Origin: Warburgia ugandensis
Taxonomy: Eukaryota > Streptophyta > Magnoliopsida > Canellales > Canellaceae
DNA length: 64,000 nucleotides
NCBI GenBank assembly: GCA_035236585.1
Contig: CP141127.1
Location: 75,187,495 to 75,251,494 of the forward strand
Direction of reading: 5' to 3'
The notes below the pieces were generated by a model. The model was not told where the DNA came from. It saw nothing but the letters and a program-made list of their open reading frames with translations, and did not search any database. The first letter of the stretch is position 1, and every line of letters begins with the position of its first letter. Shown here in pieces: positions 23,121 through 35,093 of the stretch. The position numbers and the translations under genes are program-made.

Positions 23121-24510
23121 TTTTAATTTTTCCTTTGAAAATTTTCTTTCTTTGTACACACATTTAACATCGATAGGCTCATGCCCTTTGGGAAGTGAAG
23201 CAAGCGCCCATGTATCATTGTGCACAATTGCTTCATTACATCTCTCCACTTCTTTTCTTGTACAGCCTCTTCAAAATTCAATGGTTCATAATCTATAAAG
23301 AGACAAAAAAAAGTGAGATTTTCTAATCTTTTAGTTACCTTGTAAAGTTCTTGTAGACTCCTTGCTTGTGACACTTCTCTTTCATTTAAAAAGGATGGTG
23401 ACAAATCTCCATGTGTGGTTGTTGTGGAGGTCATAGGTGGGGTAATGGGCTCTTATTGTTCTTCTCCTGTTTACTTTGTGTGTAGTTGCTCTTCTTCTTC
23501 AATATAGGGAATGAAATTGTAGTCTACTTCACTTGAACCCTATTCCCATTCACTCTCTTCTTCAAACTTTACATCTTGATGTATCACAACATTTCATGTG
23601 TTTGGATTGTACAACTTGTATCCTTTAGAGTTTGTGTCATATCTTATGAATATGAATTTTTCGCTTTTATTATGAAGCTTGGATCGTTTCTCATTCGGTA
23701 CATATACAGAGGTGATGCTTTTGAACACCCCGAGGAGAGAAATACCAAGCTTTCTTCCACTTCATGTTTCATTTGGTATCCTTTCCCACACACTTATTGT
23801 TGGAGAGCAATTGGACAAGTAGATTTCATACACTACAAGTTCCGCCTAAAACTCCTTCGACATTCTTTTGTTTTTGAGCATACTTTGAGCCATTTAAGGA
23901 TAATTTTATTATTTCTTTTGGCTATGCTATTTTGTTGAGGAGATCTTAGAATTGTTAGTTGTCAATGAATTCCATTTCCTTAAATTTTTTTTTGAAATTC
24001 TTTATAAGTCAATTCTCCCCTATGATCCGATCTCATGGCCTTAATTTTGCATCCACTTTCTTTCTCTACAATGACTTTTAACTTCATGAACGCTTCTAAT
24101 TTTTTGCTTAGAAAAGTACACCCATGTTTCTCTAGAAAAAAATATAAGTTAAAACTATGAAATTATCTTTTATCTATCAAGCTTGGCTTGATTGTGTCTC
24201 AAACATCGCTGTGTATGAGAGTAGTGGCTTTTGGGCTATTGACATTGAATGGATTGGAAAGCCTTTTCTGAAAAACATCTTTCATATAATCGGTTTGGTT
24301 GATTGATGTAAGGTATACCTCTCACAATCTCCTTCTTTAATAATAACTATAATCCTCAAAAGTGAAGATGCCCATATCAAAGGTACCAAAACCATGATGA
24401 ATATTTGTAACAAGTCTTGAGATACTTTCATACATCAATTTGGATATTCAATGAGATCATTTTATTTCTTGACATTAATACTCTAGCGATCAAGCTATTT
24501 TGAAGTTGTC
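23121..24510 (-). pseudogene. copia integrase and linker remnant
   Basis: Scattered minus-frame pieces match copia integrase. LIARVLMSRNKM and CYKYSSW (24500-24380) sit just left of the insert. Near 23900-23580 there is wording of the kind RIQVVQSKHMKC (usual GYKLYNPNTRKM). The linker before RT (23434-23123) includes FEEAVQEKKWRDVM. No catalytic D,D,E set could be read. Confidence 0.75.
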
Positions 24511-25193
24511 ATGCCAGAGGAGGAGACATCATTCCACTCGTGAGAAGAAGAACATGAATAGGGGATACAGGAAAAAATGCATTGACTTTGGCCTTGGACG
24601 AACAAAGACTTTTGAAGTCATTTAAAAAAAATGACTTTAAAAGTTTTAACTATTAAAGTCATTTGATTCAAACAAATTTTAAAATATACAATTAAGAAGT
24701 CGTTAAATACAAAAATGACTTCTTTAGTCTAGTGCAAAGAAGAATTTTTTACACAAGAATGGACTTGTATAGTCATTTGAAATTAAAGGACTTTAAAAGC
24801 CTATATATTTTTAAGTTGTTTGAATCAAACAACTTTAAAAATATAGGTTTTTAAAGTTTTTTAATTCGAACATCTTTAAAAGTTAAGACTTTTAAAGTCA
24901 TATACAAAAAAATGATTTTAAAAGTCATTGACTTTTGAAGTCGTTTGAATCAAACGACTTTAAAAATACCGGCTTTTAAAGTCATTTAATTCAAGTGACT
25001 TTAAAAGTCCATTCCCAAATAAAAATTCCTCTTCTCAATGGACTAAAGAAGTTGTTTTTGTATTAAATGACTTATTAAGTGTATACTTTTAAAGTCATCT
25101 TTTTGTAAATGACTTGTAAAATATTTGCTAAGTTTGCAGTCAAAATAACAATTTGTTTATACCGACTTTAAAAGTCTCATGTGTAATAGTGTC
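24510..25193. mobile_element. Near-palindromic CACTA-like insert in copia integrase
   Basis: The copia frame is lost between YDIHMKGCSLGIR (right side) and SLIARV (left side). The right end reads, on the minus strand, CACTATTACACATGAGAC, a CACTA-type terminus; the left terminus is not preserved. The body is full of (G)ACTTTTAAAGTC motifs and its two halves are inverted copies (for example GTTAAATACAAAAATGACTTCTTTAG against its complement near 25060), so about 600 bp can fold into one hairpin centred near 24880. Left border uncertain by tens of bases. Confidence 0.65.
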
Positions 25194-25650
25194 TTATACC
25201 AAGGCTACAACCTTTCATGTGAATATCATAACCTTTTTCTAAGAGCTATCCCAAACCCATGATATTATTTTTTATGTTGGGGACATAATAAGCACTTGAA
25301 ATGAATTGGTTCCTTCCATCTTTCAAGAGAATAAGTATGTTACCTTTTCCTTTCACCAGTATTTTTGAATAATCTTCAAAATAGATGTTTTTGCTTATCG
25401 ACTCATCAAGCTCTACGAGCATACTTTTATTTCCACACTTATGATTACTAGCATTGATGTCAAGGTACCAAATATTGTTGTTGCTAGCTTCATTGTCTTT
25501 ACATGCTAGCAACAATGTCCCATTTTCATAACTCTTACTCTTAGTATAGTTGGCCTTCTCTTTAACTTTGTAGTTGGGGGTTCTACATTCAGTAGCATAA
25601 TGGCCAAATTTTTTATAGTTATAGCATTGAATTTGAGATTTGTCATACCA
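25194..25650 (-). pseudogene. copia zinc knuckle and protease remnant
   Basis: The CCHC knuckle reads CYNYKKFGHYATEC: the second Cys is now Tyr. The protease active-site motif, normally D-T/S-G in a WYLDTGASNH context, reads WYLDINASNH, so the catalytic signature is lost. An 89-codon open piece remains (25515-25246). The frame continues into YDIHMKG, where integrase is cut by the palindromic insert. Confidence 0.85.
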
Positions 25651-25989
25651 TGATCTTCGGTTGCCTCTCCGACCTCCTCTTGTTAAGATCTCTCCTCTTT
25701 TTCATTGTTGTTGTGGTGATATCCGAGTTTCGGTTCTCTTCCATGTACACAACCTTGTCCTCACTACGACCTCGTCAAGTTGACTTCTTTCATTGCCAAG
25801 GCTTTCTTCTTTCTCGTTAAAATTGAATTGCATCTTGAGAACTTATTTTATCATGCCTTGCTTCTTCTTGTACATCTCTTCATACGCTTACAACGAACCC
25901 ATGAGTTTCTCAATGGTAACTTCTTTCAAATTTTTGGTTTCTTAATATGTCATAATAATGTGCTCAAATTTTGAATCTAATGAGTTAAT

Positions 25990-26380
25990 TATCTTTTCAA
26001 TTATCCTCTCATCATCTAAAGTTTCATTATTTATTTTTAATTGATTAGAAATAGATAAAACTCTAGCGAAGTAGTCAGTAATAAGCTTGCTTTCTTCATA
26101 TGCAAAGATTCAAATTCACGTATTAATGTTTGGAGTCGCATATTCTTAACGTGCTCAGCTGCTTTGAAAGAAATTTGAAACTTATCCCATGCTTCTTTGG
26201 AGGAGGTTATAGTTGAGATCTTCTTGAAGTCATCATCTTCCAAAGCTTGATAGATGATATAGAAAGCCTTATTGTCTCTCTCTTCCTTAAATGTTTTAAA
26301 GCATTCTTTTAATCTTGTGTGAGGGCATTTAGAGTGGTGTCATCTCTTAGCTCTCTATAGTTATTTTCTTTGATATCCCA
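25990..26380 (-). pseudogene. copia gag (UBN2-type) remnant
   Basis: Minus frame includes EDDDFKKISTITSSKEAWDK and HVKNMRLQTLIREFESL, the usual wording of plant copia gag. Stops and frameshifts break it. It joins 29698-29807 once the solo LTR is removed. Confidence 0.8.
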
Positions 26381-27197
26381 TGTGACAACCTAGGTTTTCA
26401 CATGCATTTTTAACTGCAATAACTAAGTCCTAAGGCGGGATCCGTATTTGAAAACAAAGCAATGCGGTGGAAAATATTTTTATTTTAAATTCATTTTGAA
26501 AACCCCGAGTGTCATTTTCACAACAAACAAAGTAGTGTTTGAAAATTTCTGTGATCATAAATGTCTTCCTAGGTCTATCTAGTCACAGCTTATAGCCCAA
26601 CTGTAAATAAATACATATTTATGTCCAAAAGGTAGAGTGTTTACTTACATTCATGCAGGTCCCTTCTTGCTTTACTTGATCGTAGTACTAACTTTTCCTG
26701 ATGCTTCTTCTATCCTTGTGTGGAGCTAATCTGGAAAAATAATAGATTTGGGTGATTATTTTTCATACCTAGTAGGTGATCTGATGCTACTATTTTGAAA
26801 ACACAATATGCATCATGCATGGTTCCAAAATCTTTTTAATGTAAAACATCAGTGATTCCTTTTTGTGTAAGCATGCATAGTTATGCATAAAACATAAGCT
26901 TATTGGTGCAATTTCAATCATGGAATTTGTATGCAAATCACGTCATATAAATATGACTAAAATAGAAATCAATAGATCCATATATGAAGATCTCGGCAAA
27001 TGCATCAAACCAGCGAGTCAAATATAATAATGATGAAACTCTTAAATTAGTCATCATTCAAGCAGATGCTAGTATCATGCTCATGAGTCTCTCGGTGTAC
27101 ACGTCAAGCCAACTAGTCACGAGTACTCATATACGACCATCTCAATGCTATATGCATATTAATCACACCAAAATCATAGGGCCACTATGCTCCTTCA

Positions 27198-27400
27198 CAG
27201 ACTGCCTCTTTTGGCAATTTGCCCACTTGGGACTAGAGGTTTTGTTCCTATCGCAGGCTGCCTCCTTCGGTGATCTGCCCACTTGGAACTCAAGGTTTAG
27301 TTCCTACCATAGGTTGCCTCCTTCAGCGATCTACCCACTTGATACTCAAGGTTTTATTCCTTACGTAGGTTGTCTCATTCGGCGATTTACCTACTTAGCA
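27198..27400 (+). repeat. Tandem array, about 56-bp unit, in solo LTR
   Basis: Four diverged units with the landmarks GCTGCCTCCTTCGG.GATCT, GCCCACTTGG, CTCAAGGTTT and GTTCCTA. Confined to the solo LTR. Confidence 0.75.
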
Positions 27401-27944
27401 TAGTGCCCACTAGGCTCAATAGCCCAAAAATATAAAAATCATGTCCTCTTTGGGTCCCTCACACTGCCTCACTAGTGTCTTTTGGGAACTCTAGCATCTT
27501 TTGGTAACCCTCAAGGTTATGCATTTAATTGAATCTTAATAATCGCAAATCATGCAATTTATGCACTTATTCATCGTAAATAATGCAATTTATGCAATCG
27601 TTTGCAAAACCTACATACAATGCATAAAATCTGCTTATGTTAGTATCGTATTCAAAGTCATAACCCTGCCTAGAAGCCTGACACCCTAGAAGCCAGCCAG
27701 CCTAGAAGCCTACCAGCTCTCTCTGGTCTGCCCTCATCGGCCCGCCCTCATCGGCCAAAGCTACACTTCTCAAAACATGCTTGTATAAGAACATCATAAA
27801 AGCATACTATATGCAATGATAGGTTCAAGTGCTTCAATGCTATAAATCATGCAGACACTTTCGTATGATCGTATAAGAATATCATATTTCAAAAGCATTA
27901 TAAAGGCAAGTAAATCACTTAGTGTTTGGGATGCGTTTAAAAAT

Positions 27945-28185
27945 TGAGTAGTATAAGACTAACTACAAGTCAAGTATGTTTGGAAATGCATAAAAACATA
28001 GCAGTATCAGACTACCTACAAATCAAGTATATTTGGAAATGCATTAAAAACGTAGTAGTATTAGACTACCTACAAATCAAGTATATTTGAACATGCATTA
28101 AAACGTAGCAGTATCAGACTACCTACAAATCAAGTATATTTGGACATACATTAAAAATGTACTAGTATCAGACAACCTACCTTGA
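27945..28185 (+). repeat. Tandem array, about 60-bp unit, in solo LTR
   Basis: About four units with the landmarks GTAGCAGTATCAGACTACCT, ACAAATCAAGTATATTTGG and ATGCATTAAAAACG; the first and last are the most diverged. Confidence 0.8.
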
Positions 28186-29697
28186 TGTTCCTTGAATTGC
28201 GTTCTTCATTATTCGACCCTAATCCATCTTAGTGAAACCCTGTATATTCATTAATAACAATGATTCAAGTGTTATTTTTCAACCTTTATGGGTCATTACT
28301 TAGACTTATAGATTAACAGTTAAATCTACCTTTTAGGATCTATAGGCCCTTGCTTCGCGCGCTTTTAGGTTAGATCTAGAAGATCTTTATAGTTCTTAGG
28401 CTATAGTTATACTGAATAGACCTAGGAGCCTAAGTTTTATAGCCTCATTAGGTCCACGTCGTTACTATGGACACAACGGTTCTTTTGAATTGTCAATTAG
28501 AGTCCTACAGCCTCCATAATTGCATATTTAGCATCACAAAGTTAGGGACGAACCAGATCGTCCATTTAAGGTCAGCGCGTCATGGTTCTCAGGACGCGTG
28601 CACGCCCCTGTATAGCCGTGATCGCGGTTGCACAGGGGCGCACACCTGAGTGGCGCTATAGTGTGTGTTCTGAACAGTGTGGACGCGTCTTCAAGGCAAC
28701 ACGGCGCGTTTAGGCTCCCAGGGTACCTTGTGTATCCTGGTCGAGCCAGGCTCCCAGGGCACCCCGTGCATCTTGGTCGAGCCAGGACCCCCGCCCCACA
28801 TCACGTTCTCGAAGTCCGTCCTAGGGACCACGTGCCAGGCAAGCATTGTGCGCGACATCCCTAAGACACGTCTAGCTCGATGGGTAGACAGAACCACCAA
28901 GTCGGGTTTCCCTCCATTTTTCGGCTGAAAAATATAGATCCGGCGGGGATCTGGGCTGGGAAGAGAGGGGAGGGTGAGCACCAACCTGGGTAGCCTAGAA
29001 TGGCGCCCATTGATAGTGGGTTCGACTCCCTCTACCCCTGTCGGAACCTTGGTCGTTAGGTTGAGGGTTCTTGAACAAACCCATCTTCCCTAAGGTGTTC
29101 TCCGGCCGGCAAACACTAGATCTGGCCAGATTCTGGGGGAGAACAAAGGGGAAGAAGAGAGGAGAGGTGTGAGGGCCTACCTGGGCAAATCTAGGAGGGC
29201 CCCATCACCTGTGGTGTGCCCTTTTTCCATGCTGAAACCCTTGTCTGTTGGAACCCTAGCTTGAATAGCCAGAGAAGAAGAGGAGAAGAGGATGATTGCG
29301 GAGGAGGGGAACGTGGGCTTTATAGCCTCGCGAAAGTAGTGCTGCCCAAAGGCGGTGCCGCCCTACAGAGGCAGTGTTGGAAGTCTCTGGAATATCGGCT
29401 AGAGGAGGAAGAAGACGGGGGTGCCATTATTGAAACGGCCCCTGCGTTTTTTGTCTTTTTTGTTTTTTAAATATAAATTACATAAATGCCCTTAATTTTA
29501 AACGCTCGTAACTTCTTCATACGAACTCCATTTTTGGCGTTCTTTGAGGCGTTGGATTCCATTTTTCGAGTAGAATCTAATGACATAAATATTTCTCACA
29601 AATTCATTTATTTCCTATTTTAAATAAATTAAAACATTTAGTATGGTAATTTCCACATAGTAATTTCTAAAGGGCATAAAATGTTTGGATCATTACA

Positions 29698-29807
29698 TCC
29701 CATGTGTCTTATTCTCCATGGCATTCTTTCATTTTGATATTCTAATTGTCATAGTTGTTCTTGTTGAGCATAGGAATTTAGATCGGTGCTATACCATATT
29801 TGCCATA
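29698..29807 (-). pseudogene. copia gag, N-terminal remnant
   Basis: Minus-strand translation across frames gives LNKNNYDN then NIKMKEC, as in copia gag N-termini. It stops at the solo-LTR insertion (29697) and resumes at 26380. Confidence 0.6.
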
Positions 29808-29819
29808 GCTTTGGTACCA
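29808..29819 (-). promoter_or_regulatory. Degenerate initiator-Met tRNA primer-binding site
   Basis: Minus strand TGGTACCAAAGC, three bases from the 5' LTR end. The functional plant form is TGGTATCAGAGC, so two positions have changed, in keeping with the decay of the coding region. Confidence 0.7.
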
Positions 29820-29822
29820 CTT

Positions 29823-30202
29823 TGTTGGAAAATAAGTACAAACTCACAATTTTGTATTGCACAAAGAATTTAATACAAAGAACACTCTCAAGATCACTCA
29901 AAATAACACTTGAAAGAGCATTCCCAACTAAGATCTTTGTTGATTACTCACTAAGAAGTATATGTTTTTGCTTCTTATTTGATACTCTTACAATGAAAGG
30001 GAAGAGGTATATATAATGTTGGAAGTCTAATACAAGCCACATAATTAATAGTGTACCAAAACACAATAGCCACATACTTATACCTAACACAAACTCAATA
30101 GGCACTCATTTATGCATACTACATGTTTTACCAATAGCCACATAATTGTACCTAATATTTAAAGCTTCCATGGGTTGGACTGCAAATAGACTTGGTCTAA
30201 CA
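29823..30202 (-). repeat. 5' LTR of copia element
   Basis: Begins TGTTGGAAAATAAGTACA and ends GGTCTAACA on the + strand. The minus-strand primer-binding site lies three bases inside its inner border. LTR divergence includes a large indel, so the insertion is old. Confidence 0.85.
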
Positions 30203-30276
30203 ATCCTCATTTTTAGGTTCCTTTCTATGTAATTTTATTACATTTTTATTGGGTTGCAATAAAATAATTAAAAATT

Positions 30277-30562
30277 TGTTAGGATTGAATTTCTTAGGAG
30301 TGGCCTCTTCAAAAACTTAGAACTTGACTTTGAAACCTCAAAATTTTAGTTGTACTCAAAAAAACAATTCCAATGACACTAAGAACAATGAAATTAGAGT
30401 TGGGATGAAGAAGTTATAAAATTTTGAATATGGAGGGTATTTTAGTAAAAATAAGAGAAGAAACCTAAGCTAATCGTTTTAGAAAAGGGAGGGATCGTTT
30501 TAATAATGACATCCTCTTTTCTAAAACAAAATCCCAAGTCATAACAGTTTGGTATCAGAGCC
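30277..30562 (+). mobile_element. Possible short LTR plus intact Met-tRNA primer site
   Basis: TGGTATCAGAGCC at 30550-30562 matches the plant initiator-Met primer site exactly and is followed by AAGTTTCGATCTTAGGACC, a common leader. The sequence before it, TGTTAGGATT to AAGTCATAACA (30277-30546), could be its LTR. It contains a block near 30380-30450 (CCAATGACACTAAGAACA, GATGAAGAAGTTAT) alignable with the first 250 bp of the 53075 LTR, so it looks like a shortened relative. Primer site firm, LTR limits tentative. Confidence 0.5.
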
Positions 30563-31943
30563 AAGTTTCGATCTTAGGACCTATGGGTTATGGGCCTACT
30601 AAGCACAATTATTAAATTGTTCATCATATTAAAATGTCATTACTTCTTCATCTGAACTCTAATTCCAGCATTCTTTATGTCATTGGAATCATAATCTTTT
30701 GCAATTAAATTATCATGAAAATATTCTCAAAATAAATTCTCAAACTTTATTAATGTCATCTAAAACAAATTTGTAGAAAACATATACACAATTATGGGTA
30801 ATCATATAGCCAAGTACTGCTAAATAATCTTGTAGACCTTCCTTAGAATACAAATAGTAAAGAAAATGTACCTTTACATAAATACTTGAATCGTCGTTCA
30901 AAACACAGTATGCACATTTAACTTTCATTCGTCACATATTTTGTCAAAGTCATTATGCAATAATAATTTAGAAATGCTAGAAAATATAGCATTCCTAATT
31001 CTACCTACCTCATATGGCATTTTCTTGTTCCACTTGCTTCATAGTCATCAAATCCACACACTGATTTGAACTTTTGTCCTTAATTACTCATGAATCTATG
31101 AAACACACACATATTCCGATTACAATTCTTCATCATTTGTAATCTAGGTTTTACAAGATCTTCCATAGTCTATAATTTTCTCTAAGTTAGTCCTTGGCAT
31201 TGATTGCCACACAGCAACGTGATTGTGATAACGTTTTATTAACTACTAATTATTAATTGAATGATCAATGGTTACCAGATTACTAAATACACTTCGTTGA
31301 TTATTGATTGGCTATCCACATCTCTTCTTAAGCACCTAGAGTTTTGTAACTTGTAAGATTGCAAGTTACCTTTACAGATTAGTGGCCACAAACTCTTAAT
31401 TCATGTCCAGATCCAATCTTACAGGATTGGATTTAGGGTCCATGTACTCTTGATAGACATAAGTGTTTAAATTTCTAGTTTCCAGTTGATCTAATTGTTG
31501 GATAAAGTTTTATAGCTTGATAATAATGATTAACAAATTCAATATATGCGTATCTAATAGAAATATGATGGTCCACAGCCATCAAGATCTCTATGTGGTG
31601 AGTTAACCATTAGCCTAAATTGGTTGATCAAGCAATCTAAGGCACTGGATCTAACCTACAAGATATTAATTATAGGAATTTTAAGATATGCTTAAATTGA
31701 AATCTATAATAAATTGGAGAAGATTGGTAGCAATCATACTTGAAATCACATTAATCCTCATCCAACAGATTGTTAGGAGCATTGGATTGTTGCTGGATGG
31801 TCATGGATTGTGTTGTATTGTAACTTATAGTAAAATGCCTCTACACTGAGATTGGAAGAGGCTATGTATATGTACACATGTGACAAATGATATTTCTCTC
31901 AGGTTTCAGCATGTTAGTGACTTTCATATTAGAATAGAAAATT

Positions 31944-31944
<1 letters not shown>
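30563..31944. other. Mostly unassigned A/T-rich stretch
   Basis: Near 30630-30700 CATTACTTCTTCATCTGAACTC resembles, inverted, the start of the long-LTR family (compare 29510-29530), so a further scrap is present. A 62-codon minus frame at 30928-30740 is not convincing. Nothing else recognised. Confidence 0.4.

Positions 31945-32033
<89 letters not shown>
31945..32033 (+). repeat. (AC)n microsatellite, about 89 bp
   Basis: Uninterrupted AC dinucleotides followed directly by AGTGTGTG, giving a small dyad at the right edge. Confidence 0.97.
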
Positions 32034-32035
<2 letters not shown>

Positions 32036-32310
32036 GTGTGGATTGTGATTCAAGTGAAATGCATCGGTAAGCCTTTTTGTTTCTAGTAGCATACGATAAC
32101 TAAGTCCCAAATGGGATATTGTTATATGAAATTACATCATAAATTCATGATTTTGTAAATGCCTTTTGTCATTATCAGATGACTTGTGAGAGTTAGTCCT
32201 AGTCTATCTAATGACTATGTTCACAAATATGGTTAAAATCAGGTGACTTGTCAAAGTGATCTCGACATCAACTGAGATAAACATGCTTGGTTGAATACCT
32301 AAAAGATTTT

Positions 32311-32376
32311 GACTCCACCATTCAGTATCACCTAGGCAAAGCTAATGTAGATGCTGACGCCCTTAGTAGAAAGTAG
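32311..32376 (+). pseudogene. Ty3/gypsy RNase H C-terminal remnant
   Basis: Translates DSTIQYHLGKANVDADALSR then K-stop, the conserved RNase H tail of Ty3/gypsy elements (usual wording YHPGKANVVADALSRK). Nothing comparable was read on either side apart from weak continuation to about 32500. It may belong with the primer site at 30550. Confidence 0.75.
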
Positions 32377-35093
32377 AAAGGTATGATTGCCATCTTGAGT
32401 AGGAGCATATTGCTAGTTTTTGTTGGGCTAGTCGCCTTTGGAGATTGGACTACTTCTTCAGCCTTAGAATGAACGAACATAAACCGAATAGGATCGAGAT
32501 TCTTTGACTGGGTATTAGGTGATCGATTCGTTATCCTAGATATGAATCACTGAAATTCCTATTGCATGATGTTCATTGTGCTGAAGTGGTGGTGTGCGCC
32601 GAGGATGATTAGCTTGCTGCGGTTGGAATTTCAATACACAAACAGGCGAGTTGGCTCGTGATGGGGAAGGAGACTCCAATCGAATAAAGCAACAAGTTCT
32701 TCTTCAGTGAAGTCGGCAACATGCAAAACATTGGAGCTGATGTCGGTGGGCTAGGCTGAAGTCGATCAGAGGCAGGGGAAATAGCAGGTAAGGCGCCCAC
32801 TAGAGGTTCATGGAAAGGTACATGCACAGTCATTTTTGGGGCCAAACACATGATTATTCCCATTCGGCATGCGTGCAGCGTAGCCATATGCCAAGTGTCT
32901 TTAGCACCACCACATCGGCGGTGTTGCTTCTAAAGTCACTCAGAGATGAAAGGTTGAAGAATGGAGGGGGATCCATAAATACCAAACATCATTTTGCCGG
33001 GAGTGATTTAGTCGTCCATGCAGAGCTCATGTATAGATTAATAGGCTGATGTTTTCCAAGAAATATTCCAAACCTCTTCGTGAGAAGTTTTCATGCCTTA
33101 AAAAGGTTATAATAGCAGCTCTAAGCAGTCTCTAGCTGAATTGTAACCTGCTGCTAATGATTCTAGCAAATTCTTCATTGAATGTAAACCATTGCTGATA
33201 AAGAGCTTCTGACCGACCATGTCTGGCAACAGAAAAGCACCATTTCTTGGATGCACGCGCTTTTTAGCATGGCTTTTTTACTAGTGGGTATCCGAGGTTA
33301 GGAAATCCAAATGAAAGACTAGGATCAATTGTATAGTGGGGCCTACTGCACAAGTGGAGTTGCACACTCTTAGGTATTGTCATGCTCTATACTAGCATTC
33401 TTCTTAGTTATGTTTAGTTAAAAATCTACTGGGCTTTCTATACATGGACTTTTCTTTCTTTCTTTTTCTTTTGAACTAAGTAACACACACAACTGCTAGA
33501 TCTTTATATATTTATACCATTTCCAAACGTATCATCAGGACATCCCTTCTCAACTTGAAAACCGGTTCCTACGTTCCTAAATCAATATGATGCACTACCT
33601 TAAACCTCATGACCTACTTACAGAAGAGGTGCCTCAGCATAATCACTATGCTATATTGACTTTTGTTCTTTTTGTATATTGACTTGGTTGAAAGAAATAT
33701 AAAAATTAGAGCATGTTAAAAAATCTTCCCTCTACTTGTGGTAGTTTGGCTGAAAGAAATTTAAATAACTTGAGCTTGGCCTAATATACTGTATATGTTT
33801 CACCAATGTCTTCTTGTGCAGTGGGGCCAGGAGGAGTCTCTAACCTCGATGACTAAGACTGTGCATAGGTGTGCGTGTGCTTGGGCTGTGCACTCGCTTG
33901 CATGGATGTGTGTCTACCCTTAAAAAGGGAAAATCTGTACATGTACCCTTTTTTTGTATTTTTATTTACCTTTACATACGGTGACATGAGAGGTCTTCTT
34001 CACACCACTGCCTATAATGCACTTACTAAAACATCTTTGTTTTAGCTGAAAATTTGGTTTGCTTTGGCTTGGTCGGTACTCTTATATTCAACCTTCCTGC
34101 ACTTTTGTTTTTATGTTGTTGATGATATAGGTTAAAACTAGCACTTCAGTTGTCTTATTGACTAGCACATCAAGAATGTAGTGATGGCTATATCCTTTCT
34201 TCTTCTAATAAAAATCATGAGAAACAAATTCTGGTCATTGTAATCCAAACTAAGTAAAAACAAATTAGCTAAAGATGATATAGTCAAGCATGAGCTCTAC
34301 TAGATAAATGGTAGGAAAGATGATGAGCTTGAGAAAAATGAAGATTTTGTTCTATAAGATAGACTTGGGATTGCCCTGATTAGCCTAGGCTCGGTAACAA
34401 TGATCCTCTAAGGTTGAGACCCTTTTCCAAAAAATATAAGTGGTAAATCAAATGAAACAATATAACTAAATAGTAGGTCAACGAGTGAAGGTCGAAACTA
34501 GATGAGAATAATTTTCTAAGGCTAGGTCTAGGAACACTTTTTTTTCAATTCTCATTCTAAGGGGCAAAATGAGTAATTACAAAATGGATTTTGTCTTTCC
34601 AATTTTTGACAAATAGATAGCTATTAGAACTAATTCTCATTTTCTAGGGAATGAAAAACCTATCTTGATAATCTCATATCCCCCAATGTCCCCCAATTAT
34701 CGTCCTATTAAATTTTCTTTCAAATTGTACTGAATTTATCTGGCTTGTAACCTATTCAAAGGAAAAGACCTCCATACGAATTAGGTGGGCATAGATAATA
34801 CATATACAACATTGTTTTACTTCTCAACATTCACAAACATATACATAAACTCACTTCAATTCAAGTAAAGTGCTTACATACGAATCCACTTTAGCTGAGA
34901 ATGTAAAGGTTTAGCATCTTTGCATGGTGTACATTCTACCCTTAAATGGAAACGTTTAAATAAGGACCAAGCTTTGTAATAGAACTCATTTCATTATACT
35001 CTTTGTGAGTTGCACCTCCTCTCACATGTCGAGATGCATGTAGTCACGACAATTGAATAACATTCTACCAAAACCAGTACATTCATAAGTTAA
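32377..35093. other. Unassigned stretch
   Basis: Overlapping open frames of 80-92 codons on opposite strands (32609-33049) lie in a less A/T-rich patch. I recognise neither, and they may derive from the same decayed gypsy element. The remainder is A/T-rich with no clear feature. Confidence 0.35.

Larger units (their letters stand above)
26381..29697 (-). mobile_element. Solo LTR (3.3 kb) of a long-LTR Ty3-type family, in copia gag
   Basis: Target duplication TCCCA is perfect (26376-26380 and 29698-29702), with TG...CA ends. Reading the minus strand as sense, it begins TGTAATGATCC, has TATAAA at 29324-29319 about 375 bp in, and ends GGTTGTCACA. The same arrangement is seen in the + strand LTR at 53075-56061 (TATA about 350 bp in, end GGGTGTTACA). 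No internal protein-coding region lies between the target duplications, so this is a recombined solo LTR. Internal tandem repeats occur at 27198-27400 and 27945-28185. Confidence 0.85.
21430..30202 (-). mobile_element. Decayed Ty1/copia element, interrupted twice
   Basis: Two related LTRs (21430-21769 and 29823-30202) bound gag, protease, integrase, RT and RNase H remnants in copia order on the minus strand. Removing the solo LTR (26381-29697) and the palindromic insert (about 24510-25193) leaves about 4.8 kb, a normal copia size. A polypurine tract (AAAGGGAGG, 21778-21770) precedes the 3' LTR and a primer site follows the 5' LTR. I could not match target duplications at the outer ends (CAGTA against ATCCT), so a border may have mutated or rearranged. 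Many stops and lost catalytic residues make it inactive. Confidence 0.9.

Noticed and set aside
23576..23938. 120-codon + strand ORF
   Set aside because: Antisense of the copia integrase remnant, whose minus-strand reading matches the family.
27945..28185. Regular 60-bp repeats as a CRISPR array
   Set aside because: Units are contiguous tandem copies without repeat/spacer alternation, and the context is a plant LTR.
28467..29470. Several ORFs in a GC-rich patch
   Set aside because: They lie wholly within the solo LTR bounded by TCCCA duplications, overlap on both strands and show no domain.
21425..30207. Target duplication for the copia element
   Set aside because: The bases outside the two LTRs (CAGTA and ATCCT) do not match, so none is claimed.
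31862..32110. ORF with a long Cys-Val repeat
   Set aside because: Translation of the (AC)n microsatellite.
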